Made by a program: the position numbers and the translations under genes
In this document: one piece after another, positions 53,134-62,126 of the stretch
Layout of the letters: every line of letters begins with the position of its first letter
How positions within the stretch are numbered: position 1 is the stretch's first letter
From: Salinarimonas ramus
GTDB lineage: Bacteria; Pseudomonadota; Alphaproteobacteria; Rhizobiales; Beijerinckiaceae
Reading direction: 5' to 3'
Assembly: GCF_014645695.1 (NCBI RefSeq)
Contig: NZ_BMMF01000008.1
Coordinates: 204,731-268,730, forward strand
DNA: 64,000 nt
Notes under the pieces: generated by a model
What the model was told of the DNA's origin: nothing
The model's input: only the letters and a program-made list of their open reading frames with translations
The model's database searches: none

Positions 53134-54836
53134 TCCCGCCCACCAGACCCGAGATCGCCGGCACCCGCCACGTCGTCGCCGCCGGCCACTTCCTCGCGGC
53201 GGCGGCCGCCCACGACGTCCTCGTCGCCGGCGGCAACGCCGTCGACGCGGGCTGCGCGGCGGGGATCGCGCTCGGCGTTCTCCAACCCGATCTCGTCAAC
53301 GTGGCGGGCGTCGCGCCGATCATGATCCGCATGGCGGGCATGGAGACGCCGATCACGATCGACGGCCTCGGCACCTGGTCGCGATCGCTGCCGCCGCGCC
53401 ACTTCATGGAGCGCCACGGCGGCACGATCCCGCCGGGCGTCGAGCGCATCGTCGTGCCCGCCGCGCCCGCGGCCTGGATCGAGGCGCTCGCGCGCTACGG
53501 CACGATGTCCTTCCGCGAGGTCGCCGGCGCCGCCGCGCGCTTCGCCCGCGAGGGCTTCGCCGTGCACCCGCTCCTCGCGGAGACGATCGCGGAATACGAG
53601 GAGGGCTATCGCGCCTGGCCCGCCAACGCGGCCATCTACCTGCCCCGCGGCCGGCCGCCGAGGGTGGGCGAGCGCTTCGTCCAGAGCGATCTCGCCGACA
53701 CGTTCGAGCGGCTGTTCCGCGCGGAGGAAGGCTCGAGCGGCGACCGCGCCGCCGGGCTCGCGGCGGTGCGCGCCGCGTTCTACGAGGGCGAGATCGCCCG
53801 CGAGATCGTCGACTACGTCGCCCGCGAGGGCGGCTTCCTGTCGCGCGAGGACATGGCCTCCTATCGCTGCCGGATCGAGCCGGCGCTCGCCATGCGCACG
53901 CTGGGCGGCACGCTCCACGTCTGCGGCGCCTGGTGCCAAGGCCCCGTCCTGCCGATGACGCTCGCGCAGATCGAGGTGCTCGGCCTCGACGGGCTCGCGC
54001 ACAACGACGCGGACTACATCCATCTCCTGGTCGAGGCGATGAAGGGCGCCTTCGCCGATCGCGAGCACCATTTCGGCGACCCGGCCTTCGTCGACGTGCC
54101 CCTCGACGCGCTCGTCTCCCCGGAGCACGCCCGCGCGCGGGCGGCCGAGATCGACCGGCGGCGCGCACGCCAGGAGATGCCGGGGCCGCTCCTGCCGCTC
54201 GGCTCGACCGGCGAGCGCACCGTGCCCGCCGGCGGCCCCGATCCGCGCCCGGAGCCGGACACGTCCTACGTCGCGGTGGTGGATCGCGACGGCAACGCCT
54301 TCTCGGCGACGCCGAGCGACGGCTCGTGGAACGTGCCCGTCGTGCCGGGCACCGGCCTCGTGCCGTCCTCGCGCGGCAGCCAGTCCCGCCCCGATCCCGC
54401 TCACCCGTCCGGTGCCGCCGCGGGCCGCCGGCCGCGCCTGACGCCGAACCCGGCGCTGTTCGTGCGCGGCGACGACGTCATGCCCTTCGGCACGCCGGGC
54501 GGCGACGTGCAGAGCCAGGCGATGCTCCAGCTCCTGCTCAACCGCTACCATTTCGGCATGGCGCTGCAGGAGGCGATCGACGCCCCGCGCTTCGCCACCT
54601 ACGACTTCCCGGGATCGTTCGCGCCCTTCACCCACCATCACGGCCTCGTCAAGCTCGAGCCCGGCATCCCCGAGCGGGTGGGCGAGGCGCTCGCCGCGCG
54701 CGGCCACACGGTGAGCTACTGGCGCGAGCGCGACTGGCGCGCCGGCGGCCTGTGCGCCGTCGAGACCGACCGCGACGAGGGCCTGATCCGCGGTGGCGCC
54801 GATCCCCGCCGCCCCGCCTACGCCATCGGCCTGTGA
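53130..54836 (+). CDS. Gamma-glutamyltransferase family protein (cytosolic, YwrD-like)
   Basis: This N-terminal nucleophile hydrolase has 568 residues and contains GGNAVDAGCAAGIALGVLQP near the N terminus. The autoprocessing nucleophile is T378 in DTSYVAVVDRDGNAFSATPS, followed by GSWNVPVVPGTGLVPSSRG. It lacks a signal peptide, unlike E. coli Ggt, so it should act inside the cell. The ASR segment and the ending are those of the YwrD-like subgroup, whose substrates are poorly known. The start overlaps the transporter stop, so import and hydrolysis look coupled. Likely chemistry: cleavage of a gamma-glutamyl or acyl amide in the imported compound. Confidence 0.9.
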   Translation: MIPPTRPEIAGTRHVVAAGHFLAAAAAHDVLVAGGNAVDAGCAAGIALGVLQPDLVNVAGVAPIMIRMAGMETPITIDGLGTWSRSLPPRHFMERHGGTIPPGVERIVVPAAPAAWIEALARYGTMSFREVAGAAARFAREGFAVHPLLAETIAEYEEGYRAWPANAAIYLPRGRPPRVGERFVQSDLADTFERLFRAEEGSSGDRAAGLAAVRAAFYEGEIAREIVDYVAREGGFLSREDMASYRCRIEPALAMRTLGGTLHVCGAWCQGPVLPMTLAQIEVLGLDGLAHNDADYIHLLVEAMKGAFADREHHFGDPAFVDVPLDALVSPEHARARAAEIDRRRARQEMPGPLLPLGSTGERTVPAGGPDPRPEPDTSYVAVVDRDGNAFSATPSDGSWNVPVVPGTGLVPSSRGSQSRPDPAHPSGAAAGRRPRLTPNPALFVRGDDVMPFGTPGGDVQSQAMLQLLLNRYHFGMALQEAIDAPRFATYDFPGSFAPFTHHHGLVKLEPGIPERVGEALAARGHTVSYWRERDWRAGGLCAVETDRDEGLIRGGADPRRPAYAIGL

Positions 54837-54868
54837 GCGCCCCGCGCGCCGAGAGAGGACGCCCCTTC

Positions 54869-56161
54869 ATGGAACGCCATCCCGATTCGCTCTGGGCCGC
54901 GACCGCCGAGCCGGACCCCGGCCACCGACCGCTCGACGCCGAGACCAGTGCCGAGGTCTGCGTCGTCGGCGGTGGCTTCACCGGCCTCTCGACGGCGCTC
55001 GCCCTCGCGGAGCGGGGGATCGACGTCGTGGTGCTCGAGGCGAACGCCCCGGGCTGGGGCGCCTCGGGCCGCAACGGCGGGCAGGTGATCCCCGGGCTGA
55101 AGCAGGATCCCGACGCGCTGCTCTCCGCCTTCGGCGACGAGGCCGGCGCGCGGCTCGCCTCCTTCGCCGGCTCCACGCCGCGGATCCTGTTCGACATCGT
55201 GCGCCGCCATGCCATCGCCTGCGACGCCTTCGAGGGCGGGTGGCTGCAGCCGGCCCACGCCGAGGCCGGGCTCGACACGATCCGCGCCCGCGCGGCGCAA
55301 TGGCGACCCTACGGCGCCGACATCGTCGAGCTCGACCGCGCCGAGACGGCCCGGCTCGTCGGCTCGGAGCATTACGTCGGCGCCCTGCTCGACCGGCGCG
55401 GCGGCTCGATCCAGCCGCTCTCCTTCGCTCGCGGCCTCGCCCGCGCGGCGGCGGGCCTCGGCGCACGCATCCACGCGGACAGCCCCGCGACGGGGCTCGC
55501 GCGCCGCGACGGGACGTGGCGCGTGACGACGCCGCGCGGCAGCGTCGCGGCGCGCCGGGTCGTCCTCGCCACGAACGGCTATTCCGGGCCGCTGCACCCG
55601 ACGCTGATGCGCAGCGTCGTGCCGGTCTTCAGCTTCCAGGTCGCGACCGAGCCGCTCTCCGACAACGTCGCGGCGACGATCCTGCCCGAAGGCCATCCCG
55701 CCTCCGACACGCGCCGGCTGCTGTGGTACTTCCGCAAGGACCGCCACAACCGCCTGCTCATGGGCGGGCGCGGCTTCCGCAAGGACGCGCTCGACGCCGG
55801 CGACACCGGCGTGCTGCAGGCGGCGCTCCGACGGCTCTATCCGCAGCTCGGCGAGATCCGCTTCTCGTACCATTGGGGCGGGCGCGTCGCGATGACGGCG
55901 GATCATCTCCCGCATCTCCACGAGATCGAGGAGGGGCTGTTCGCCGGGCTCGGCTTCAACGGGCGCGGGGTCGCCATGGGGACGGCCATGGGCACCGTCC
56001 TCGCCCGCCTCGCCGCCGGCGAGCCGGCCGACGCGATGCCGCTTCCGGTGACGCCGCTGCGACCGATCCGGTTGCACGGGCTGCATTCCCCCGTCGTGCA
56101 CGCGCTCACCGCCTATTATCGCTGGCAGGACGCCCGCGAACGCCGGGCGATGGCCTCGTGA
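54869..56161 (+). CDS. FAD-dependent oxidoreductase (DadA/gamma-glutamylputrescine oxidase-like)
   Basis: The 430-residue DAO-family flavoprotein has the FAD motif VCVVGGGFTGLSTALALAER, then APGWGASGRNGGQVIPG, the hallmark of PuuB/YgaF/amine-oxidase relatives. The middle contains RRVVLATNGYSGPLHPTLM, and the C-terminal FAD contact is FNGRGVAMGTAMGTVLARLA. It may deaminate an amine or D-amino acid released from the imported substrate. GAGAGAGGACGCC precedes the ATG at 54869, 33 bp after the previous stop. Confidence 0.9.
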   Translation: MERHPDSLWAATAEPDPGHRPLDAETSAEVCVVGGGFTGLSTALALAERGIDVVVLEANAPGWGASGRNGGQVIPGLKQDPDALLSAFGDEAGARLASFAGSTPRILFDIVRRHAIACDAFEGGWLQPAHAEAGLDTIRARAAQWRPYGADIVELDRAETARLVGSEHYVGALLDRRGGSIQPLSFARGLARAAAGLGARIHADSPATGLARRDGTWRVTTPRGSVAARRVVLATNGYSGPLHPTLMRSVVPVFSFQVATEPLSDNVAATILPEGHPASDTRRLLWYFRKDRHNRLLMGGRGFRKDALDAGDTGVLQAALRRLYPQLGEIRFSYHWGGRVAMTADHLPHLHEIEEGLFAGLGFNGRGVAMGTAMGTVLARLAAGEPADAMPLPVTPLRPIRLHGLHSPVVHALTAYYRWQDARERRAMAS

Positions 56162-57120
56162 GCCGCCGGCCCGTCCTCGTCCTGCCGGACACGAGCGAAG
56201 ACACGCTCGCCCTGCTCGACGCGAGCGGCGCCATGGCCCGGCTCGAAGCCCGCGGCGAGGTGCGCGTCCACCTCGGGCGCGCGCCCGACGCCGCCACCTT
56301 CGCGGCGCGCGTGGCGGACGCCGACGGCGTGATGCTCGCCTGGGACTTCCCGAGCGAGGCCTTCGCCGCGGCGCCGCGGCTCAGGCGCATCGCCTTCTGC
56401 GGCAGCGGTGCGTCGAGCTACGTCGACCTGGCGCTGGCGGCCGCCCACGGTGTCGACGTGACGACGGCGCCGGGCTACGGCGATCGCGCCATCGCCGAGC
56501 ACGCGCTCGGCCTCGCGCTCGCGACGCTGCGCGCGATCCCCGCGGCCGACGCCACGCTCCGTGCGGGCGGCTGGGAGGTGGCGCATCAGGGCCGCGAGCT
56601 CTCCGGCGCGACGGTCGGGCTCGTCGGCTGGGGCGGGATCGCCAAGGCCTTCGCGCGCCTGCTCGAGGGCTTCGAGGCGACGATCCTCGTCCACACCCGT
56701 TCGCGCGCCCCCGGCGAGCGCGAGGGCGCCGTCACCTTCGTCTCCCTCGACGAGCTCGTCGCGCGCGCGGACGTGGTCTCCCTCCACCTCGCCTCGACGC
56801 CGGAGACGGCGGGCATCCTCGACGCGCGGCTGATCGCGGCCATGCGCCCGGAGGCGATCCTCGTGAACACGGCGCGCGGCGCCCTCGTCGACGAGGCGGC
56901 GCTCGTCGCCGCGCTGGAGGCGGGGCGGATCGCCGGCGCGGGCCTCGACGTCTTCGCGCACGAGCCGCTCGCCGCCGCCTCGCCGCTGCGGCGCCTGCCC
57001 AACGTCGTCCTCACCCCGCACGTGGCCTACCGCACACGCCAGGCCCGCACGCGGCTCTACGATCGCGTGGTGGAGAGCCTCGTCTCGTTCGACGGCTATC
57101 TTTCCGACGAGGCCGGCTAG
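56158..57120 (+). CDS. D-2-hydroxyacid dehydrogenase
   Basis: The 320-residue NAD-dependent enzyme begins at a GTG overlapping the previous stop (GTGA). The Rossmann motif is TVGLVGWGGIAKAFARLL. Catalytic residues are visible: R in NTARGALVDEAAL, E in GAGLDVFAHEPL, and H in LTPHVAYRT. It reduces a 2-oxoacid or oxidises a D-2-hydroxyacid, and would act on the oxoacid left after the flavin oxidase step. It closes the operon, 41 bp before the converging kinase gene. Confidence 0.92.
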   Translation: MSRRPVLVLPDTSEDTLALLDASGAMARLEARGEVRVHLGRAPDAATFAARVADADGVMLAWDFPSEAFAAAPRLRRIAFCGSGASSYVDLALAAAHGVDVTTAPGYGDRAIAEHALGLALATLRAIPAADATLRAGGWEVAHQGRELSGATVGLVGWGGIAKAFARLLEGFEATILVHTRSRAPGEREGAVTFVSLDELVARADVVSLHLASTPETAGILDARLIAAMRPEAILVNTARGALVDEAALVAALEAGRIAGAGLDVFAHEPLAAASPLRRLPNVVLTPHVAYRTRQARTRLYDRVVESLVSFDGYLSDEAG

Positions 57121-57160
57121 CGCGACCCGGCCGTGGTGGATCGCGCCGAGCGTCCGGTGC

Positions 57161-60076
57161 TCAGCCCGTGGCGCCGTCCTCGGGCAGGAGCCGGGCGATC
57201 TGGCTCGCGAGCTCCGCCGGGCGGAAGGGCTTGGCGAGGCGTGGCAGGTCGGGAGCGATGGTCTCGACGTCTGCGTAGCCCGAGACGATCAGGATCGGCA
57301 GCGAGGGGCGCGTGCGCTGCGCGGCGCGCGCGAGGTCGACGCCGCTCATGCCCGGCATCAGGTGGTCGGTGACCAGGATCGCGAAGGGCCCGCCCTCGTC
57401 GAGGCGGCGAAGCGCCTCCTCGCCCGAGGTCGCCTCGCTCACCGAGAAGCCGAGATCGACGAGCATGTCGGCGACGCTCATGCGCACGAGCTCCTCGTCG
57501 TCGACGACGAGCGCCGCCCCGCGCTCCGCCTGCGCCGGCGCGGACGCGCCCGCCGGCCGCTCGGCGCCGGCGGCGTCCGCCGCGCCGACGGGGAGCCAGA
57601 GATGGATACGCGTGCCCTGCCCGAGCGCGCTCTCGATGGAGAGGGCGCCACCGAGCTGGGCGGCGAGCCCGTGGACCATGGACAGCCCGAGCCCCGTGCC
57701 CTTGCCGATGCCCTTCGTGGAGAAGAACGGCTCGATGGCGCGCGCCCGCGTCGCCTCGTCCATGCCGATGCCGGTATCGGCGACGGTGAGGCGCACGTAG
57801 GCACCCGGCGCGAGAGCGGGCACGGCCTGCGCCGCGATGTCGATCGTCTGCGCCTCCACCCGCGCCGGGGCGGCGGCGATGGTGAGCGTGCCGCCGCTCG
57901 GCATGGCGTCGCGGGCGTTCACGCCGAGATTGAGCAGCGCCATCTCGATCTGGTTCGCGTCGGCATGCGCCTTGGGCAGGTCCGGCGCGAGATCGACCCG
58001 CACCTCGATGGAGGGGCCGAGCGTCGAGCCGATCAGGTCGGCCATGCCGCCGACGAGGGTCGCGATGTCCACCGAGGAGGGCCGCAGCGGCTGGCGCCGC
58101 GCGAAGGCGAGGAGGCGCTGGACGAGCACCTTCGCCCGCTCCGCCGATTGCAGGGCCGCGTCGAGGAGACGTCGCTCGCGCTCGCTGCCGATGCCGCGCC
58201 GCACCAGCATGTCGAGGGGGCCGATGATCGGGGTGAGGAGATTGTTGAAGTCGTGAGCGACGCCGCCGGTGAGCTGGCCCATGGCCTCGAGCTTCTGGCT
58301 CTGGCGCAGCGCGTCCTCGGCCTTGGCGAGGGCGAGCGCCTGCTCGCGCTCGGCGGTGACGTCGCGCCCCACCGCGTGGATCAATCCGGCCTCGGGCACC
58401 GCGGTCCAGGACAGCCAGCGATAGGAACCGTCGCGGGCGCGGTAGCGGTTCTCGAAGCGGAACGTGGTCGCGCCCTCCCCGAGGCGGCCCATCTCGGCGA
58501 GGGTGCCGGCACGCTCGTCGGGATGGACGAGGCTCGGGAAGTCCGCGCCGACGAGCTCCGCCTCGCTCCAGCCGAGCAGCGTCGTCCAGGCCGGGTTGAC
58601 GGCCGCGATCGTGCCGTCGAAGCGCGCCACGAGCATCATGTCCGTCGAGAGGCGCCAGATCCTGTCGCGCTCGGCCGTGCGCTCGGCGACGCGCCGGGCG
58701 AGGGTGTCGTTGAGCTCGCGCAGGCGCTCCTCGGCGAGGCGCCGACCGGTGACGTCGCGCACCATGCCCTCGATCCGCCGCGCCGTCCCGTCCGGGCCGG
58801 CGTCGACCCTTCCCTGCCCCGCGATCCAGCGCTCCTCGCCGTCGGCGCGGCGGATCCGGCACTCGAACTCCCAGCGGGAGAGGTCGGCGATGGCCTCCTG
58901 GAACGCCGCGTCGACACGCGCGCGGTCCTCCGGGACGATATGGTCGAGGAACTGCCCGTAGGTCCATTCCGGCAGCATGTCCTCGTAGCCGAAGATCCGG
59001 TCGTGCTGCGGGGAACGCCAGGCGGCGAGCGTGGTCAGATCGAGCTCCCAGGCGCCCAGCGCGCCGGCCTCGAAGGCGCGGGTGAGCCGGGCCTCGCTGA
59101 CGCGCAGCTCGGCGGCGGCCGCGACGCGCTCCACGTGCGCCCACGAGCGGGCCGTGACGGCACGCAGCAGCGAGATCTCCTCGTCGGTCCACCGGCGCGG
59201 CACGCGGTCGTGGATCGCCATGAGCGCGGTGAGCCGCCCGCCCTTGACGAGGGGCATGCAGACGGTGGCGCCGATGCCGATCGCCTGGAAGGTCGCCGCC
59301 GCCTCCGGCGGGAGGTCGCGCCGGATGTCCTCGACGACGAGGGGCTCGCCCGCGCGCAGCCGCGCCACCGCGAGCGCCCCGAAATCGACGAGCCGGTAGC
59401 GCCCCACGATGCTGCGCGAAGCCGGCGCCGCCCAGTCGCCGCGGATGGTGAAGCCGTCCTCGTCCGCGTCCATGTCGGCATAGGCGCAGATCGCGAGCCC
59501 GAGATGCTCGCCCAGCATCCGCGTCGTCGTCGCCAGCACGGCGTCGGCGTCGGCGATGGGCACGCTCACGGCGCCGAGCCGATCGAGGAAGGCGAGCCGG
59601 GCCTCGCTCGCGCGCAGCGCCGCCTCGGCGGCGAGGCGGGCGGTGTCGTCGCGCACGGTGAGGACGGCGCCCGTGCGCGTGCCGTCGGGCGAAAGGATCG
59701 GGCGTGCGGAGCCGATGGCGACGACCTCGCTGCCGTCCGGGCGCCGGATGCGCCAGCGCGCCTCCTCCACCCGCTCCCCGTGGAGGACCGCGCGCGCGAG
59801 CGGCAGGTCCTGCGAGGGATGGGGCGCGCCGTCCTCGGTGAGCAGGCTGTAGGCGTCCGAATAGGCGTCGGGCGCGACGCCCAGCAGCTTCGTGCCGTGC
59901 AGCCGTTCGGCCGCGTCGTTGACGAAGGTGATGCGCCCCTGCGCGTCCGCGACGATGATCCCCTCGGCGAGCTGGGCGAGGATCGCGTCGCGCTGCATCG
60001 CATCCCAGGCCTCGACCGCTCCGGCCGAGGCACGACCGGTTTCGGAACGGGTGTCGTCTCGGTCGGGGTTGCTCAC
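57161..60076 (-). CDS. Hybrid sensor histidine kinase (PAS-GAF-PAS-PAS-HisKA-HATPase-REC)
   Basis: The 971-residue signalling protein has no membrane helix and is presumably cytosolic. Approximate domains: PAS (30-150), GAF (165-325), PAS (335-455), PAS (475-600), HisKA with the phosphoacceptor histidine near 608 in GGVAHDFNNLLTP, and an HATPase with NLGVNARDAMPSGG and TKGIGKGTGLGLSMVHGLAA (about 715-835). A C-terminal receiver follows (about 850-965, phosphoacceptor D near 903 in LVTDHLMPGMSG). No separate response regulator or output gene is adjacent. The GAF region could bind a small ligand or chromophore. The signal is unknown. Confidence 0.9.
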   Translation of the reverse strand: MSNPDRDDTRSETGRASAGAVEAWDAMQRDAILAQLAEGIIVADAQGRITFVNDAAERLHGTKLLGVAPDAYSDAYSLLTEDGAPHPSQDLPLARAVLHGERVEEARWRIRRPDGSEVVAIGSARPILSPDGTRTGAVLTVRDDTARLAAEAALRASEARLAFLDRLGAVSVPIADADAVLATTTRMLGEHLGLAICAYADMDADEDGFTIRGDWAAPASRSIVGRYRLVDFGALAVARLRAGEPLVVEDIRRDLPPEAAATFQAIGIGATVCMPLVKGGRLTALMAIHDRVPRRWTDEEISLLRAVTARSWAHVERVAAAAELRVSEARLTRAFEAGALGAWELDLTTLAAWRSPQHDRIFGYEDMLPEWTYGQFLDHIVPEDRARVDAAFQEAIADLSRWEFECRIRRADGEERWIAGQGRVDAGPDGTARRIEGMVRDVTGRRLAEERLRELNDTLARRVAERTAERDRIWRLSTDMMLVARFDGTIAAVNPAWTTLLGWSEAELVGADFPSLVHPDERAGTLAEMGRLGEGATTFRFENRYRARDGSYRWLSWTAVPEAGLIHAVGRDVTAEREQALALAKAEDALRQSQKLEAMGQLTGGVAHDFNNLLTPIIGPLDMLVRRGIGSERERRLLDAALQSAERAKVLVQRLLAFARRQPLRPSSVDIATLVGGMADLIGSTLGPSIEVRVDLAPDLPKAHADANQIEMALLNLGVNARDAMPSGGTLTIAAAPARVEAQTIDIAAQAVPALAPGAYVRLTVADTGIGMDEATRARAIEPFFSTKGIGKGTGLGLSMVHGLAAQLGGALSIESALGQGTRIHLWLPVGAADAAGAERPAGASAPAQAERGAALVVDDEELVRMSVADMLVDLGFSVSEATSGEEALRRLDEGGPFAILVTDHLMPGMSGVDLARAAQRTRPSLPILIVSGYADVETIAPDLPRLAKPFRPAELASQIARLLPEDGATG

Positions 60077-60242
60077 GGGCGGGTCGTCCTCGGGGCGAAA
60101 TCGCGGGATGCCGCGGGCCTCTCCGTCGCCGGACCGCCGACGGCTGCGAACGAGTATAGACGCGAACGCACGGGCATGTCCCGCGGCTCCGTCGCGGAGC
60201 GGCGAGCGCCGCCGGCTCGGCCGGCGCGCCGTGGGTCGCGCG

Positions 60243-60971
60243 TCACACCATCCGCTGGATCATCCGCACCCGCCCCAGCACCACCAGCCGGTCGCTGCGC
60301 GCGGCGTCGAGCCGCGTCGCCTCCCCGCGCCCGGGCCCGTCGCCGTGGATCAGGAGATCGCCGTCGAAGCTGCGCTCCAGCCGCTTCACCAGCGCGCCGC
60401 CCGGCCACTCCACGGCGTAGAGCCCGCCGTAGCCCTCGACGCTCGTGGCGTCGAGGTCGATCACGGCGATGCCGCCGGCGTGCACCGGGTCGGCCGCCTC
60501 GCCGCGCACCGCCAGGACCCGCGCCCGGCCGGGCCGGATCCCGAGCTCTCGCAGCGTCGCCGCGCTGAACGGCACGCCCGGCCGCGCCGGCTCCTCGCCC
60601 CCCGTGTCGACGTGGGGCACCAGGATCGCCCCCTCCGAGCCCGCGTCTTGCGCCTCGCCGGTGAGCAGCCACGCCGCCGAGAGCCCCGTCACCTCCGCGA
60701 TCCTGACCAGCATCGACGGCCTGGGCTCCCGCTCCCCCCGCACCACCTCCGACACCGTGCTCTGCGAAACGCCGATCGCGCGCGCGAACGCGCTCTGGCT
60801 GCGGCCGCCCATGGCGCGCCGCACCCGCTCGGCGATCTCCTGCTTGAACCCGGTCGGCGCGGCATCCGCGCCGTCGCCCTCGAAGAACGCCTGTTCCTCC
60901 TGCAAGCCTCCCCGATGCGAGCCCCCTCGTGCCCCGCCGGGAACGGCGTCGTCGTCGTCGGGATGCGTCAT
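60243..60971 (-). CDS. LexA/CI-like HTH repressor with a serine-less S24 domain
   Basis: The 242-residue protein has an XRE HTH (about 42-100, SQSAFARAIGVSQSTVSEVV) and an S24-type C-terminal domain (about 112-240). In S24 repressors the nucleophile is Ser in the motif GDSMxP. Here the aligned segment is GEAADP (157-162), so alanine A159 replaces the serine. The general-base lysine is retained (K196 in ALVKRLE). Autocleavage by the normal mechanism is therefore not possible, and the repressor would respond to something else. The first 40 residues are low-complexity. Neighbouring phage-type genes are few, so this may be a remnant or a domesticated regulator. Confidence 0.85.
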   Translation of the reverse strand: MTHPDDDDAVPGGARGGSHRGGLQEEQAFFEGDGADAAPTGFKQEIAERVRRAMGGRSQSAFARAIGVSQSTVSEVVRGEREPRPSMLVRIAEVTGLSAAWLLTGEAQDAGSEGAILVPHVDTGGEEPARPGVPFSAATLRELGIRPGRARVLAVRGEAADPVHAGGIAVIDLDATSVEGYGGLYAVEWPGGALVKRLERSFDGDLLIHGDGPGRGEATRLDAARSDRLVVLGRVRMIQRMV

Positions 60972-61406
60972 CGCGTATTCCTGCCCGTCGAACGCATTCG
61001 GGGTTGACGACGATCGGAGAATCGATCAGTGTCGAAGGTGTGAGGGAATATCGCGCTCGTCACGGCTGGTCTCGATCGGCTTTCCGTTCGTCTCTCGTCG
61101 AGGGAATCGGATTTGCGATGGTGTCCGCCGCCGTACATTGCGCATCCCCGGTCCCCGCGGACACGGGTCCGCCGTCCCACGGCTTCGGCAGCCGATGGGG
61201 CGACGCGTTCGCGTCCGTCCGGCCGGCCGCGGCCGGATTCGGTCGTTTGTAGACCCGATTGCGTATGAGGTCGATCCGATATCGACGGATGGAGGAGCTG
61301 TCGCGTGCGCGCATGTGCTGCAGGAAGGCCGGAGCTCGCCGCCGTCCGGGACGGCGGAGGTGATCCGGTGCGGGGGAGCCGCGAGGTCGCTTCGGCGCGC
61401 CCAAAA

Positions 61407-61502
61407 CTGTCATCCCGGGCCGCGAACGCGGACCCGGGACCCATGAGCACGGGTGCCCGCCATAGCGTGCGCGGTAGCGCGCGCGGCCACGAGACGCCTG
61501 CA
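61407..61502. repeat. Intergenic repeat, copy 1
   Basis: This 96-bp element begins CTGTCATCCCGGGCC and contains a near-palindromic hairpin (TCCCGGGCCGCG-AA-CGCGGACCCGGGA). Copy 2 starts 204 bp downstream and differs at three positions. The type of GC palindrome resembles dispersed intergenic elements known from alphaproteobacteria. Confidence 0.85.
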
Positions 61503-61610
61503 CATCTCCCGGTGGACGGACGCGCTCCCGCGCGCCCTGACCCTACCCCCTCGTGTTCCGGGTCACGGATCGGCTTCGCCGTCCGGGATGACGGAAGAGG
61601 GCGCGCCCCC

Positions 61611-61706
61611 CTGTCATCCCGGGCCGCGAACGCGGACCCGGGACCCATGAGCACGGGTGCCCGCTACAGCGTGCGCGGTAGCGCGCGCGGCCACGAGACG
61701 CCCGCA
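61611..61706. repeat. Intergenic repeat, copy 2
   Basis: This is the second copy of the 96-bp element, in the same orientation. It differs from copy 1 at two positions near its middle (CCATAG versus CTACAG) and one near its end (CCTGCA versus CCCGCA). The segment between the copies includes GGTCACGGATCGGC...GTCCGGGATGAC, another piece of the same kind of palindrome. Confidence 0.85.
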
Positions 61707-61754
61707 TCGGCGACACATGGACGGTCACGCGTCGCGCGACCCGTCCCCACCGCC

Positions 61755-62117
61755 TCACCCCGCGCGGGCGAACGTCAGCAGTTCGTCGAGCTCTCGAGCG
61801 GCAGCGTCGTGATCCGCCACGGCGCGGGCGGCGGCGGGGCGGTCGCCTCTCGCTTCGGCCTCGGAGCGGGCGTGGTCGGCCTGGCCGATGGCGAGGTCGA
61901 GGGCGTGCCAGCGGGCCAGCGCGGCGGCGGCGCCGGGGCGGCCGGCGGCGGACTGGGCTTCGAGGGCGTCACGCAGAGGGTAACGCGCCATGGTGTGGGC
62001 GCAGGCGAGATTGCCCGCCCGCGCCGCCTTGGAACAGAAGCCGCGCCCCTCCCGTCCCTCGTGGGCGAGCCCGCAGGGGCGGACGTGGAGAGTGTCGAGG
62101 AGGGGCACGTCGGTCAT
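61755..62117 (-). CDS. Hypothetical protein downstream of the tail-collar gene
   Basis: The 120-residue protein was not recognised. The N terminus holds three cysteines (RPCGLAHEG, GFCSKAARAGNLAC). The rest, from about residue 45, is alanine-rich and helical (ARWHALDLAIGQADHARSEA and onward) and likely a coiled coil. There is no signal peptide or membrane helix. It starts 9 bp after the tail-collar stop codon, so co-translation is probable and an accessory or chaperone-like role is conceivable. Its GC-rich codon use fits the chromosome rather than the AT-richer gene beside it. Confidence 0.6.
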   Translation of the reverse strand: MTDVPLLDTLHVRPCGLAHEGREGRGFCSKAARAGNLACAHTMARYPLRDALEAQSAAGRPGAAAALARWHALDLAIGQADHARSEAEARGDRPAAARAVADHDAAARELDELLTFARAG

Positions 62118-62126
62118 GGTGTGCGA

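Larger units (their letters stand above)
60972..61754. other. Gene-free interval containing two 96-bp repeats
   Basis: This 783-bp stretch shows no credible gene on either strand. It includes the promoter side of the repressor gene (a weak dyad GATCG-N6-CGATC at 61012-61027), two nearly identical 96-bp repeats, and a palindromic stretch between them (61556-61593, with CCGGG and CCCGG-type arms). Confidence 0.55.
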
